Assembly: GCF_047948215.1 (NCBI RefSeq)
Contig: NC_134456.1
Location: 15,470,230 to 15,534,229 of the forward strand
Origin: Lycorma delicatula
Taxonomy: Eukaryota; Arthropoda; Insecta; Hemiptera; Fulgoridae
Length of the DNA stretch: 64,000 nt
Direction of reading: 5' to 3'
A program made the position numbers and the translations under genes. Numbering within the stretch: position 1 is the first letter of the stretch; every line of letters starts with the position of its first letter. Positions 1 to 11,999 of the stretch are shown here, one piece after another. Below the pieces are notes generated by a model, which was not told the DNA's origin, did no database searches, and saw only the letters and a program-made list of their open reading frames with translations.

Positions 1-204
1 TCACTGGTAAATACGTTAAATAAGTATAAATCAATTTTATTTAGAAAAGCACAAACGTTTTGTATAAATCGGTTTCAACAGTGTGTCAATACAGTGTTTA
101 ACAATTGTCATACAAGAATTTAACAATATTTTATTATGCATGTAAAAAATATTTAACAATATTTTTTACACACACATACTTAATTAGTGTATGTATGTGT
201 GCGT

Positions 205-206
<2 letters not shown>

Positions 207-239
<33 letters not shown>
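207..239. repeat. (CA)n microsatellite
   Basis: Uninterrupted CA dinucleotide run of about 16 units. It forms the left edge of the large duplicated segment: the other copy begins with only a few CA units at 34791. Confidence 0.97.
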
Positions 240-241
<2 letters not shown>

Positions 242-299
242 ACAATACATAAACATACAATATAATAATATATACATATATGTTTTATATTTTATTTAA

Positions 300-304
<5 letters not shown>

Positions 305-345
<41 letters not shown>
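305..345. repeat. (TA)n microsatellite
   Basis: About 20 TA units. The matching place in the second copy of the duplication (near 34860-34880) has only a short, interrupted TA run, so this locus changed length after the duplication. Confidence 0.97.
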
Positions 346-348
<3 letters not shown>

Positions 349-1329
349 TTTTATAAATCTCTAAGTCTTTACATGTTTATAGTATGTTTTTTTTTAAATT
401 ACCTATAAATTAAATTTTGATAAAATAATATAAGATGAAATGGTATTTCAAACTATCTTGATCCAATTAGAATTCTTTTAACACTAAAAATAGGAAAAAA
501 CAAATCATTCTGTAATATGACTGTCTGAAGACATCAATGTAAAACAAATTCTACAAAAAAAAATTATAAATGCAAGGAAATTATAAAACAATGGTCATGG
601 TTCTGATATAATTTTTTCCCCTGAAAATCAACATATTCCATTGAAATGTTATTTATCAAAACCTTAACAAGCTAATTTTTTTATAAGAAAAAGTTCTGAT
701 GAAAAGTAAGGGTATAGTAGACATTTGAAGAAATTTATGTCGGTTAAATCATACAGCAATGAAAATTTCAGTAGGCAGAATGATCTTCCACACATAAATT
801 AACCTATAATTTTGAACTAATCAGATTTTTCCATTTTTGCATTTACTATTAATTTGTTGAGGTAATAGAAATGAAGTATGTTTTTTTACAAGAACCGCTT
901 TGATACAATAAACAAGCAAATTTTATTGAAAGAATTTATCCTTCAATTTAACCTGAAAGCCTGGATCTTAACCTACAATTCTACATAATCCCGACCTAGA
1001 TTTAGGCACTTATAATATAGTGTGATTAGCTTCTGCAATCCAGCTTCATAGAAATCTGCTGCCTGAAAAGTTAACCATCGCTGAATGGCTGTTGTTCTTG
1101 ATGTTGCTGTCACTGTTACCAAGGCACAGACCACCAAGGTGCTGCTTTAAATGCAGGAACAAGTGGTAGTCACTGGCTTAGTACTGTATGGTGGGAAATC
1201 AATTTGATTTGAAGCTATGTGTGAGAGGGGGGGATTACAAATCCCTCCTCCAACTTGAGGATGTGCTTTTTCTATTTGTGTCTATTTCATGTGATTAGAA
1301 CATTGATGGCAGCCTCGCAATCCCCCCAA

Positions 1330-2165
1330 ACCCTTCCAGGATAAACATATGTCTGGATGATTTTAAAATTAAAGATTTTTCAAAGAACAGTCTTCATTTC
1401 AGCTTCTAATTTCACGAAAGTGTTAACAAAAGGCGACTGCCACTCCCCAACACTCGTGAACATGATGTAAATAATACTCTAAGATCTAAACTTCATTTTT
1501 CATCTCAAGAAGACAAATGAGGTAGAAAAGCCCAGCAGTCGTCAGCCAGAAGAGAGAAGTGGCCTGCCCATGATGCCCATTTCAGGGCCACAGGACAATA
1601 CAAGGTTTATGGTCTGTAATTTATTTACAGCTGGTTTATGGAAAGGCAGGCTTAAGAAGAAAAGAACAAAGAATGATAAGAGGCCCATCGACACGGGCTG
1701 GAGTTCGGCTGACCGAGCTCAGCTGAGATGTAGCAGCATGACAGCCAGAGGGAAGAAAGTCCTGTAACTTCACCTCACCAAACACCCAACATCCTTTCCA
1801 AAACTTACAATTTTGTACCGATCCGTACATGTGACTCCCTTTGGAGAGAGGAACGGATTGCTTCCTCCAAACACTAGGGCCCCGAAAGGCATATTCCTGT
1901 TAGGCCGGAAGGTGCTAGCACTGAAAGGACTTCAAGGGAATGAAGTGGAATCACGCAGGGAGAACAAAGCTTATATGCACCTAGTCTCCCGTGATCAGCC
2001 CCGGTCTAAAGGACCAGAACACAAACAACAATTCCATCCGTAAATAAAAACACAACAATCTATATAACTGCCACTAAATAAATAATGACCCACCCGATAA
2101 ACGAATGACATCAGCAAGGGACATTTGTCCATGTTCTGCGATTTGCAGGAAGTTAATAAAATCTC
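1330..2165 (-). mobile_element. LTR-like block inserted in the mariner relic
   Basis: About 0.8 kb of clearly GC-richer DNA replaces the part of the mariner gene encoding the second Asp region. No protein similarity was found in any frame. Read on the minus strand it has a TATA-like motif (near 1973-1979) ahead of a likely start region and, further down, an AATAAA-type signal, an order that fits a solo LTR. I could not find matching ends or a target-site duplication, so limits and class are guesses. An identical block lies at 35890-36720 in the second copy of the duplication. Confidence 0.3.
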
Positions 2166-2368
2166 CCGCCATCTTTCCATTTCGTTCCTTCTGTTTTGGA
2201 TTGCATGACTCAGTTTAATCAGTCTCAAAATATGACTCATTATTTATCACTTCATCCCAAGGCAAAAAATCAACAACCAATGGCCCTTGTCTATCACAAA
2301 ACACAGTGCACATGATTTTCAGGGCTGACATTGTTTGCTTGAATTTCACTTTCTTGGGAGATGTTGAG

Positions 2369-3604
2369 AGAATTAAGTTAAAGAAGTTTAAACTAGAATT
2401 CTATACAGAAGAGGAGAGTGGAAGAAGTGTTAGGAGAAGACCGATTTGGTTTCAGGAAAAGTATAGGGACAAGGGAAGCAATTTTAGGCCTCAGATTAAT
2501 AGTAGAAGGAAGATTAAAGAAAAACAAACCGACATACTTGGCGTTTATAGATAACTTACACTGGAATAAAATGTTCAGCATTTTAAAAAAATTAGGGTTC
2601 AAATACAGAGATAGAAGAACAATTGCTAACATGTACAGGAACCAAACAGCAACAGTAACAATTGAAGAACATAAGAAAGAAGCTGTAATAAGAAAGGGAG
2701 TCTGACAAGGACGTTCTTTGTCACCGTTACTTTTTAATCTTTACATGGAACTAGCAGTTAATGATGTTAAAGAACAATTTAAATTCGGAGCAACAGTACA
2801 AGGTGAAAAGATAAAGATGCTACGATTTGCCGATGATATAGTAATTCTAGCCGAGAGTAAAAAGGATTTAGAAGAAACAATGAACGGCATAGATGAAGTC
2901 CTACGCAAGAACTATCGCGTGAAAATAAACAAGAACAAAACAAAAGTAATGAAATGTAGTAGAAATAACAAAGATGGACCGCTGAATGTGAAAATAGGAG
3001 GAGAAAAGATTATGGAGGTAGAAGAATTTTGTTATTTGGGAAGTAGAATTACTAAAGATGGACGAAGCAGGAGCGATATAAAATGCCAAATAGCACAAGC
3101 TAAACGAGCCTTCAGTAAGAAATATAATTTGTTTACATCAAAAGTTAATTTAAATGTCAGGAAAAGATTTTTGAAAGTGTATGTTTGGAGTGTCGCTTTA
3201 TATGGAAGTGAAACTTGGACGATCGGAGTATCTGAGAAGAAAAGATTAGAAGCTTTTGAAATGCGGTGCTATAGGAGAATGTTAAAAATCAGACGGGTGG
3301 ATAAAGTGACAAATGAAGAGGTATTGCGGCAAATAGATGAAGAAAGAAGCGTTTGGAAAAATATAGTTAAAAGAAGAGACAGACTTATAGGCCACATACT
3401 AAGGCATCCTGGAATAGTCGCCTTAATATTGGAAGGACAGGTAGAAGGAAAAAATTGTGTAGGCAGGCCACGTTTGGAATATGTAAAACAAATTGTTAGG
3501 GATGTAGGATGTAGAGGATATACTGAAATGAAACGACTAGCACTAGATAGGGAATCTTGGATAGCTGCATCAAACCAGTCAAAAGACTGATTAGAAAAAA
3601 AAAA
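2369..3604 (+). mobile_element. 5'-truncated RTE-like LINE with 13-bp TSD
   Basis: A LINE fragment flanked by a perfect 13-base direct repeat, GGGAGATGTTGAG, at 2356-2368 and 3605-3617. It ends in a run of A at 3594-3604, as expected for target-primed reverse transcription. Homology to the longer LINE at 44388-46618 starts near 2390. The endonuclease and the first part of the reverse transcriptase are missing. The insertion lies inside the mariner gene, directly after the codons for the WRHSTSP block, so it is younger than that mariner. Confidence 0.92.
2418..3590 (+). pseudogene. LINE reverse transcriptase, C-terminal part (RTE-like)
   Basis: Two abutting open stretches form one frame. The first (2418-2702) covers RT fingers and palm: LGEDRFGFRKSIGTREA, then YLAFID, which holds the first catalytic Asp but has lost about eight residues right after it. 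A TGA at 2703-2705 stands where the family has Arg (KGV-R-QG), most simply a CGA to TGA change. The second (2718-3590, 290 aa) holds SPLLFNLYMELAV, the catalytic LRFADDIVILAES, CYLGSRITKDG, WSVALYGSETWT and GHILRHPGI, to the normal C-terminus. The chain is nearly intact apart from 5' truncation, one stop and the small motif A deletion. RTE is the best clade guess from similarity to BovB-type elements. Confidence 0.88.
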
Positions 3605-3890
3605 GGGAGATGTTGAGTGTCTCCATTTCATGGACTCAATTTTGATTCTTGTGTAATGTTAGAACCCATGTCTCGTCGCCAGTAGCAATTTGGCTTAAAA
3701 ACAGATAGTTTTCATTTTTGTATTTTATGAGAAAATTCAAAGCACTGTCACCCCCTCTGTGCCATATTGTGTATGTACAGCCTTCTTTAAATGCCCTAAC
3801 CCATTTTTGCCCTGTCAATGAATTTTGGATGCTTTCATACCTCTTTGATTTAAGAAACAAATCACAAATGTATTTCACAATCAGTGGCAT

Positions 3891-6792
3891 TGTCTATAAT
3901 CATAGGCATTTTAGGAAACTAAAAAGACCAACAATCAAGTTATGGCATCTGTAGCAAGCCAATAGATGTAGTTGAATAACTACAGTGCTAATGCATATAA
4001 AGGCAACAGCTGCATTGCAGCAAACATATATCAAAATGGTATGTATTTAAAAAAAAAAACTTACCTCATAAAATCATCAATTTCTGATTAAAAGTTAAAA
4101 AAAAGGAGTTAATAGGTATGCAATGATTCCTTGCATCGAATTAACTTGATAGCCAACACAACAAATTACCATACCAGAAAACTTTGTATACACTGGCCTA
4201 ATATCTGAAATTTTGTAGACAAATGGGTTCAATGATTTATGGCCACTTCAAAATTTATTCTTACGAAAATAATTGTAATTTAACTTATATATGGCACATT
4301 TTTCCAAATTCAGATGATACAAAAATCACTTGTGAGCAACATTTTTTTGAAAATCATAAAATAATTTATTTGAAACCAAAATTTGAATAATGTCCATAAA
4401 ATAGTGAATAAACAAATATTAAATAGTGGGAAACTTACTTTAGAAAAGATAAAATATAATAACATTCATCTTCCTCTACTACAGGTAAGAGAGATATTGC
4501 ACTGTTTCCCAAAGAAAGTAGAAAATTGATTTATAGTTGTATACTATTTGCACACTTTCTTAGACTATGATGCATTTCGTAAAGCATCAGAAGTGCAAAT
4601 GAAACTAGAATGAGTTGGTTTTTCTGAGAATAATGATGTTCAACGTGCAGATAATCCTTCAGAAAGTCAGGAAAAATTGGAAGGATGAATATCAATGGCA
4701 TTTCAGCCATCGGCAGCTTCTTCAATAAATGAAGTTAAAAATTCACAAACTAATCATCAATGGAGTTCTGAAAAGCCACCTGGTAGAGCTGAACTTAGTT
4801 TGAAACCAGGTTTCATGTTAATGCACAGTGTAGTACTACTGACGAAAAAAATTATTTGAAGTGTTCATATTTATAAATCCCTTATAGAAAGAAATGGAAA
4901 ATAAATTTCTTACAAAATAACTTAACCATTTTTTTCTCTGAAATATTCGTCTACCTACAAGATACCAAATAATTTTTCAATATGATTGAACACCCACACA
5001 TCTTTAAGAGGTTAGAAATAAATAATAAACAGCTGAATTAATTAATTAGAAATGGTGGATCAATTAACTGGTCTTAAATGTTACCTGACCTACACCAGGA
5101 TTTCTTGTGAGGTATATCAAAACTTCAAAAACAAACAAAAACATTAATACAAGCGAACGTGGTGATGATGTAATACAATATTGTATATCCGGATCTTGCA
5201 ATTCCTGAGAGTCATATTTTAAAATGTACACTATCAGCTTAAATACCCAGTCTAGCATGTACTGTACAGACTATAGTCTATTGAATGAGCAACATTTGAT
5301 ATAATTTTTTTTTACATTAATGCTTGCTATGTACATGAAGCAAGCAGTTAACTTATAACTGCATAAGGCAAACTAACTGCTCAGCACAAATCAATTTCTC
5401 ATGAAATAAGGTTAATTTACATTTTCTGCTAATAGTTTGTGTAACAAAAATACTAAAATGACTAAGCTCAAACTATTATTATGTAACATGAAAATTAACA
5501 TTTTTATAACAATAAATTTATTCCTTTCTCTGGTTAAGCTACACTGTAGTTATTAATCACCTCATACATAAATAATTCTCAAGCTTGTGTTAGCAAATAT
5601 ATTTCAGTATAATTAATAATGGTGTTTTTTTCTCTTTTTTTGGCAGCTTAGAATAATTACAGTTAATATAGGTATTTAAATTTTATATACATTTTTAATT
5701 ATTTTTAAAGTTCTTTAAGTTTATTTTATAAAAGTTAAAGCCAGATGCAAAATAGTCCATATCCAAACTCTAAAATGATGGTGCAAATAGCAGGTTATGA
5801 AGACTTCTTCTCTACCACTTGAATCTGAAGCCCATGGAACTTGTACAGATGGATATGAAGAACTGGACTGCATATAATAATACAATATTGAAAATTTAAA
5901 AATGTAAAAAAGGGAAAAACTGAACAGGAATACAAAAAACTAATAATGTTAGATTAATTCAAAATTGGAAAATGATACCAATGAAAGTGATATAATCTTC
6001 AGATGAAGACCAGGGTTTTGAAATGGCTAAACCATTATTTGATAATAAAAAATAATTAGTAAAAAATTACTACATTTAAGGATGAAAATAAGATTAAAAA
6101 CTGTAGTGTAAACCATCATAAAATTAGATGTTACCAATGCAGCTTCATTTGTAGATCAGAGTTAGTTTTTAAATAAGTTGCAAAATTTTAAAACTGCATG
6201 TGCAGTTTTTAAATTTTGCAACTTAGTACCCCCCCCAAAACACACACACACACTAGAACTAATGATATAAAAAATAATATATATTTATATATTTATTGAA
6301 GTTAATTTAAGATTCATATTATTTCTCTGTTATGTTAAATTATATTTTAAATTCTATTAATATAAAACCACCTAGTACAGAATTTTGAGATAAGATATAA
6401 CTTGCATTAATTTTATGAAGAAAGTACTTTTGCAAGATCCTGCAATATTTAGACACCAATAACATCGCAAACATTATTAAAACTTACAATAAATAAATTT
6501 AAACCAGAGTACAAACCTAAAATATTATAAAAAAAATTAAGTAAATGATTATTGGAAATTTATAATTAAAGTATAATGACTGTGATGGAATATAGGAAAA
6601 ACAAATAGATCCTTTAAAACTAGATTTCTTGAACATTATAGAAATGAAAAAAATAAAATAAATTATGTTTATTTAATACGGTAGACCATCATATACACAA
6701 TAAACATTCTATTTCTGATATCAACACAAATTTAGATATTAAAAATTAATAAAGATGACATAAAATTAAGTATATCACGAAAATATTACGTA
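3891..6792. other. No recognised gene
   Basis: About 2.9 kb of AT-rich DNA with short ORFs only. The one stretch that reads like protein is the candidate exon at 5064-5270, listed separately. A short CA run lies near 6240-6252. No RNA gene or transposon end was recognised. Confidence 0.6.
5064..5270 (-). other. Exon-like open frame, unknown protein
   Basis: A minus-strand frame of about 65 codons with non-repetitive, protein-like composition. It contains MLDWVFKLIVYILKY, then an acidic segment and a hydrophobic stretch (SLVLMFLFVFEVLIYL). It is preceded by an AG in a weak acceptor context near 5261 and has a GGTGTAGG donor-like sequence before its stop. It matches no transposon protein I know. 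It could be a host exon or chance. I do not assign a function. Confidence 0.25.
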
Positions 6793-7001
6793 AGAGGTGC
6801 AGTTCAAAAGTAAGGGCCAATGAGTTATAAATAGCAACTGACAACACTGATTGGTTTGCGCATACAAAGTAGCTTTAAATGGTCTGTTGGATATATAACC
6901 ACAACATTGCCTCAGTTCATTGTTGTTTGCCTTTGTGAGACAATGTATTAAAATGAATGTGATAACAAATCCTGCTGGTTGTGAAGTTTGATCAATCATT
7001 A

Positions 7002-8471
7002 CAAGGGTCATTCAATAATTAAACAGACAAATATCTGTAAATGACAAAATAATGGTTTGCAGGCAAATAGCTAAAATGAATTATTACATAAATATAATTT
7101 TTTTGTCTACTTTTCCACATAATCCCCACCAACTTCTCTGGACTTGTCCCATCCTTCTATGAGTCCCCTCGATGAAGAATTCTTATCTTGATCTTGCAGC
7201 CAGTTTTGTATTTTTTCTTTATCTCTTCGTTGTTGTTGAACTGATACCACGCAAAGGTTCTTTCATCAGACCAAACAAAAAAAATCCTAAAAGACAAGGT
7301 CAGGGCTATAAGGAGGATGAGGTAGAAACTTCCAACCCACTTTGCTAATAGTTTTCAGTATCAGTTGTGTCATATGAGATAGAGCATTATCTAGAAGAAG
7401 CACGTCTTTCCTCTGTCATCCTGGACATTTCCTCTTCAATCATGGCTGAGTAGTACAGGCTGTGGTAGCGCGTTGCTCCTCCAAATAATCACAGAAAATC
7501 AGACCATAGGCACTCCTAAATATGGTTAATGTGACCTTACCAGCCGTGTTATGTTTGGAATTTCTTACAGACAGGTGATGCTTTGATGCTTAGACTCCGG
7601 CTCAAAATGATATATCCAAGATTCATCACAGGTTAAAATCCTGTCCAAAAATGTGTCATCTCTCAGCTTTGTGATGAACGGTAAGCTCTCTGGGAACATA
7701 CCTCGCACAAGTTTTATGGTAGTTCAGTTTGTTTTGAAAAATGGAATGAGTTGGGCCAATACCTGTGGGTAGGTGATTCAGTTCCTTTGACGACTATTAG
7801 TTTTCAGTCTTGCTTGAGACTAGAGATGTGTTTTGTTATTTTTAGTAATTGTTAAACCAATGGGAATGTTCGCATCGGTGGCATCCTAAGATGTTACATG
7901 CCGAGGTTTATAAGATGAAAACCCATCTGGTAAAACCCATCAGGGCTAGGTGCAGAGCGGGTGGTTGGAGGGTATCTTCCCCTAGGGGATCAAGATGTGC
8001 CAACACTTAACCAACATTTTTCAGCAATTTGTTCAACTGTAAGTTATCGGTCTTGGATACGTGAATCAATGCAAGAATCTAAAGCCGAGGTCGACACTGT
8101 TACTGGACAACCACAGCGGTGCTCATCAATCACGCTTTTGCACCACTTTTAAAATTTTCCACCCATCCATAAAAACTCGCACGGTTCATGCAGCTGCTGC
8201 CGTATTGTTTGTTCATCTGAGAGAATATTTCAGACGGTTTTACACTTTCCGAAAGTAAAAATCGGATCACAGAAGGCTGTTCTTCAAAGTACTTTCTTCG
8301 AGCAGACAGGCCATCATAACTAAGACTTTAAAGGTTCTGTTAATGTAAATATTAATCAAACAGCTGACTAACACTCTTTGCAAGGCTGCCAACTAACAAA
8401 AGTTTCAATTGCCTGCTTTAAGCATTTCCTACACTAAAATGTTTGTATGTTTAATTATTGAATGGCCCTTG
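7002..8471 (-). mobile_element. Nested mariner, complete ends, dead transposase
   Basis: Inverted ends at 7002-7031 and 8442-8471 share CATTCAATAATTAAAC, and TA lies on both sides (7000-7001, 8472-8473). Removing the element with one TA restores the reading frame of the surrounding mariner (SII-RFLNARE), which proves insertion into that gene. The transposase is on the minus strand: a helix-turn-helix-like LTVEQIAEKC near 8010-8050, the second-Asp block LDNALSHM near 7385, and PPYSPDL near 7300, then a C-terminal IMWKSRQKN block near 7100. Several stops and frameshifts disrupt it. It is younger than the outer mariner. Confidence 0.88.
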
Positions 8472-8589
8472 TAGATTTTTAAATGCAAGAGAATATAATG
8501 CTGTTGAAATTCACCATAAATTGTGTGAAACATATGGGCTTACCGCAATGAATGAAGGAAAAGCAAGGTAATGGTGTCATGAGTTTAAG

Positions 8590-10000
8590 GAAGGCTCTTT
8601 TTATGTGTTAAAAACTTTTTCTCATTAATGTCAGCAGCACAAGACCATCTTTAATCATATGATACCCCACTTAGCAGTGAAATCAAACCAAAATAACTCA
8701 ATCTGTGTCAGTTAAACTTCCACACATAAAACTACCCACATTCAGCAGAAATTATGATGAATGGGTGTCATTTCATGATATGTTTGTGTCATTCTTTCAT
8801 TCTAAAGAAATGTCAGAAATTCATAAATTTCATTACCTCCAATGGTTCTTTAAAGGGTGAAGAAGCTAAAATTTTATCATCTTTAGAAAGTTCAATAAAA
8901 AATTATGGGGTTGTTTGAAAACTTTTACAGGCCAGATATGGCAATAAAAGGTTCTTAATTAATAAACATCTAACTGCACTATTCAACCTCTCTAAAAATG
9001 ATAAGAGAAAATTTTTTGTCATTAAGAAAGCTTTTAGACAGTGCATTCATCATCATCAGTCAAACTTTTTAAGAGTCACATGAAAACTGTAATCAGTACT
9101 AACAGTCTGACAATAGTTAGTTTACCTCTACTGACTCAAATTGAGGCATGTGTAAATTCCTAATCCTTAATTCCAATATCGACGACCCTTCTGATCTTCT
9201 CCCTCTAACACCAGCACATTTCCTAATAGATGATATCTTTACCAGTTTTCCAGAACCAAATTTGCAACCCTTTCCTGTAAATATACTTAATCACGGGCAA
9301 AAAATTCAGCAACAAATGCAGCACTTCTGGTCTCGTTGGTCCAATGAATACCTAACAATCTTCAGCAACAATCAACATGGAAAATTCTACTCCAGATCTG
9401 CAAGACAATTTGGTCATCATCAAAGAGGACAACCTCCGTCCCTCCACTCTAATGGAAAATGGCTTGTGTCATCAATATACATCCTGGAAACTATGGAAAA
9501 GTGCATGTGGTGATACTTAAAACTTCGACCAGAACATTAAAAAATTAATTTCAAAAATATGTCCATTACCAAAATAATACATTCATTGTTACATAATTAT
9601 ATTCTTGTATTATGTCATATCTTCCTTTGTTTTTTTTTTTTAATTTTATATATTTAAAACGTATATGCAGTCTCCTGTATTATTGACACTTATGTAATTC
9701 ATTTTTTTTTTTGAAGGTGTTCCTTCAAGGTGGGAGGGGCATGTTGGATATTTTTCTGTATGTGCAGGCATGTGATGCATGTCTGTGTTATGTAGTGGGG
9801 AGGAATTCTCCCACTTTCTTTTGTCATATGGTGTTGCTCACTCAGTTGGGTTCATGAAGTGGACATGATATCGGTCAGTTATGTTTTATCACAAGTTTTT
9901 CTTTTAGTGTACTGGTATTCAATTACGATCACTGTCAATCTAATACAATAAAGGTGTCATAATTTTTAGTTACAATCAAATTGTGTCATTTTATTGTACA
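8590..10000 (+). mobile_element. Collapsed BEL/Pao LTR retrotransposon
   Basis: Two ends of a BEL/Pao polyprotein joined by a deletion. Around 8740-9000 broken frames give NYDEWVSFHDMFVSF, SSLESSIKNYGVV and KHLTALFNLSK, the conserved gag-side domain of this superfamily. At 9120-9400 come LLTQIEACVNS, DLLPLTPAHFLID and QHFWSRWSNEYL, the conserved integrase C-terminus. Protease, reverse transcriptase, RNase H and the integrase catalytic core are missing. A 3' LTR follows a purine-rich tract; no 5' LTR was found. It sits in the outer mariner where that transposase should have its catalytic domain. Confidence 0.85.
9742..10000 (+). repeat. 3' LTR of the BEL/Pao relic
   Basis: Starts TGTTGGATA directly after a purine-rich tract (GGTGGGAGGGGCA, 9729-9741) and ends TGTACA, giving about 259 bases with TG...CA termini. 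It has an AATAAA at about 9947-9952. The partner LTR is absent, so the right border is inferred from the terminal CA. Confidence 0.65.
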
Positions 10001-10257
10001 GTCCACTTAACCATTTTATAATCAGCATCCAAAAATGAAGTGCTGAAAATTTCAGTGCAAAAGTGGGTACAATCTTAGTAGGAGGAATTTTATGCAGTGA
10101 GTTTGAAAAAGCTTGTTTCACGATATCAAACATATATGGGATTAAATTATGATTACGTAGAAAAATAAATATCTAAATATTTGAAATGATTAATAATCAT
10201 TTTTTCAACTGTTCTCATTTTGCTACCGATTGGCCCTTACTTTTGAACTGCGCCTCG

Positions 10258-11949
10258 TATATAAATACAAACAAAATTTCAATTTGATAAACCATCAGAC
10301 AGTGTCAAATAAAGGTAAGATATGTCTATTTCAATATTTTGTACTGTGGTTTATATATTAATAGAATTTAAAAAATAAATTAATATATATATATATTAAT
10401 TTTCATTTTTTTGATTAATGTTTCTATAATTTTTTGATATTATTGGTCACATGATGGAACCAGGCAACAAAAATGCTAGTAGTGAGGAGGAAGAAAAGAG
10501 GTGAAGGAAAAACAAAAAATGAACCATTTGAATGGCCTCATATTTTGGAAAACACACCACAGAACGTAGAGCAGTAGCCTTAAGTTAAATTTTAATTCTT
10601 AACCAATTTTAATTCTTAACCACCTTGCACAAAAGAAACTATTAAAAAAAGAAAAGAAAAAATAAAGGTGCTTTAATAATTTTATATACTTTAGTACATC
10701 TCAAAACTTATTAAAAATAAATTTTACTACTATGTTAATAAAACCTCACTTTTACAATATATTGATAGCTTAATGATTTTATTTTACGATTCCAACAATC
10801 CACGTTTTGTTTAATACAAGGGTCCTGCAGTCCATATTAATTTGAATTCACAAAACTGTACTTGGTGTGTTTTGTTTTAAATAAATGACAAATTTCACTT
10901 AGAATTATTTTCAGTTAACTTATGTCAATTATTTCATAACTGAATTCTCTATATATTCTGTTTTAAAATTATATTTGTTCATTGGCTATTTAACAAAATA
11001 AATTTATACCTTACCAAAATATTGGTTTTTAGACCCATTTATTATAATTTCCTCAGAAACTGTTACAGACACAGTTCTAAAGCTTTTTTTATTTTTGAGG
11101 CAAAAAACTATATACAACCACAAACAATGTTCCATATTTTGTATACTAAGGATTTCAGTAGAGAATCATCTTACAGTTTGAGTGGAAATCAGGGCAAACT
11201 TTTAGCCAGTTAGGACTTGAAAACAAAGCACTTCTGGACATAATTCTATATTAGATTTTTTTCTTTATTTTCGCTAGTACAACGTAACCTGAAATTATTT
11301 CTGTTTCTTCATGAAGCACCCTCACATAAGTACCTTTTTTCAATAAATTTAAATTAAAATAAGAAATGTAAAGCAATACTGCTTACTACCTTAATAATTA
11401 GATCAATACTGTGTATTAAATTTATCAAGTAAATAGTAAATAACATCATTTTTTATAGTGCACAATTACACAATATATATTACCAGCTAATTTTGATCAA
11501 AATTCAGCAGACTGTGTCTTCATCAAAAGTATAAATATTACAGATATATTTAATTTGACTAAACATTCATTTAATACATGCATTATAAAAAAAATTACCA
11601 CTGGGTTGAGTCTAAATTTTTCTATATATAAATATCAGTAATTCAAAAGATTTATAATCTACAAAAAGATTTTTTTTATTTTTAAACAATCTGTTGGTTT
11701 TTTATTTTCCTTTTTTTTCCCTAAGTGCACAATGAGTTGTTGTTCAGTGCTCGGACACAAAGTTACTACAGTAATTGATTAAAATTAAAAAATTTTAATT
11801 TACCTTAAAAATTAAAAGGATGTGAACTGCCTAAGCATATGGTAAGTGTGAAATAACACCAAAATAAAAGCAATATTAAAAATTAACATAAAACAATAAA
11901 ATTACGAACATAAAAAAAAAACATAGTTTTAATCAAATGTTTGAATCCC
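10258..11949. other. No recognised gene
   Basis: AT-rich DNA with short ORFs. A short tandem duplication of an ACCAATTTTAATTCTTA-like unit lies near 10590-10621. No transposon protein or RNA gene was recognised. Confidence 0.6.
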
Positions 11950-11999
11950 GAGGCTCAGCCTTAAAAAATCATAGTACCTTAGACAACATCAATACGTTG

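Larger units (their letters stand above)
234..2486. repeat. Large direct duplication, copy 1
   Basis: This segment matches 34791-37041 in the same orientation along its whole length. By eye there are roughly 20 substitutions, plus TA-run length change, a 7-base deletion here near 2411 and a short insertion in the other copy near 36053. Identity is therefore about 99%. The copied unit begins in the CA repeat and stops inside the LINE that starts near 2369, so it matches no single transposon. It carries a mariner C-terminus, a GC-richer LTR-like block, a mariner central part and about 115 bases of LINE. An assembly artefact is the main alternative to a recent segmental duplication. Confidence 0.95.
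973..3890 (-). pseudogene. mariner transposase relic in three pieces
   Basis: Minus-strand mariner (DD34D-type) transposase remains. Near 3618-3890 the frame has the first-Asp block TGDETWV followed by MKWRHSTSP. From about 2355 down to 2165 it continues with KFKQTMSALKIM, VFCDRQGPLVVDFLP and a block ending SHAIQNRRNEM. From about 1300 down to 973 it ends with a degenerate PPYS block, AIQRWLTFQAADFYEAG, KLITLYYKCLNL and RDYVEL before the stop. The order is normal for mariner transposases. A LINE separates the first two pieces and an unknown block of about 0.8 kb separates the last two. Frameshifts and stops occur in all pieces, the N-terminal DNA-binding part is not recognisable, and no terminal repeats were found. 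The family call is secure; piece boundaries are approximate. Confidence 0.8.
6793..10257 (+). mobile_element. mariner with 29-bp TIRs, host of two later insertions
   Basis: Inverted ends at 6793-6821 and 10229-10257 agree at nearly every base; both contain GCAGTTCAAAAGTAAGGGCC. A TA sits outside each end (6791-6792 and 10258-10259), as expected for Tc1/mariner. The plus-strand transposase starts near 6953 with MNVITNPAGCEV. It resumes after the nested element with SIIRFLNAREYNAVEIHHKL and YGLTAMNEGKAR, a typical mariner N-terminus. Only the C-terminal KKLVSRYQ...DYVEK block remains on the right, near 10095-10170. The catalytic middle is gone, replaced by a BEL/Pao relic. The element cannot encode an active transposase. 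Confidence 0.9.

Noticed and set aside
105..299. Frame with a Thr-His repeat
   Set aside because: Translation of the CA microsatellite.
1570..2043. Open frames of 65-76 codons on both strands, also present in the second copy near 36051-36590
   Set aside because: They lie in the GC-richer LTR-like block, overlap on both strands, resemble no protein, and persist only because the segment was recently duplicated.
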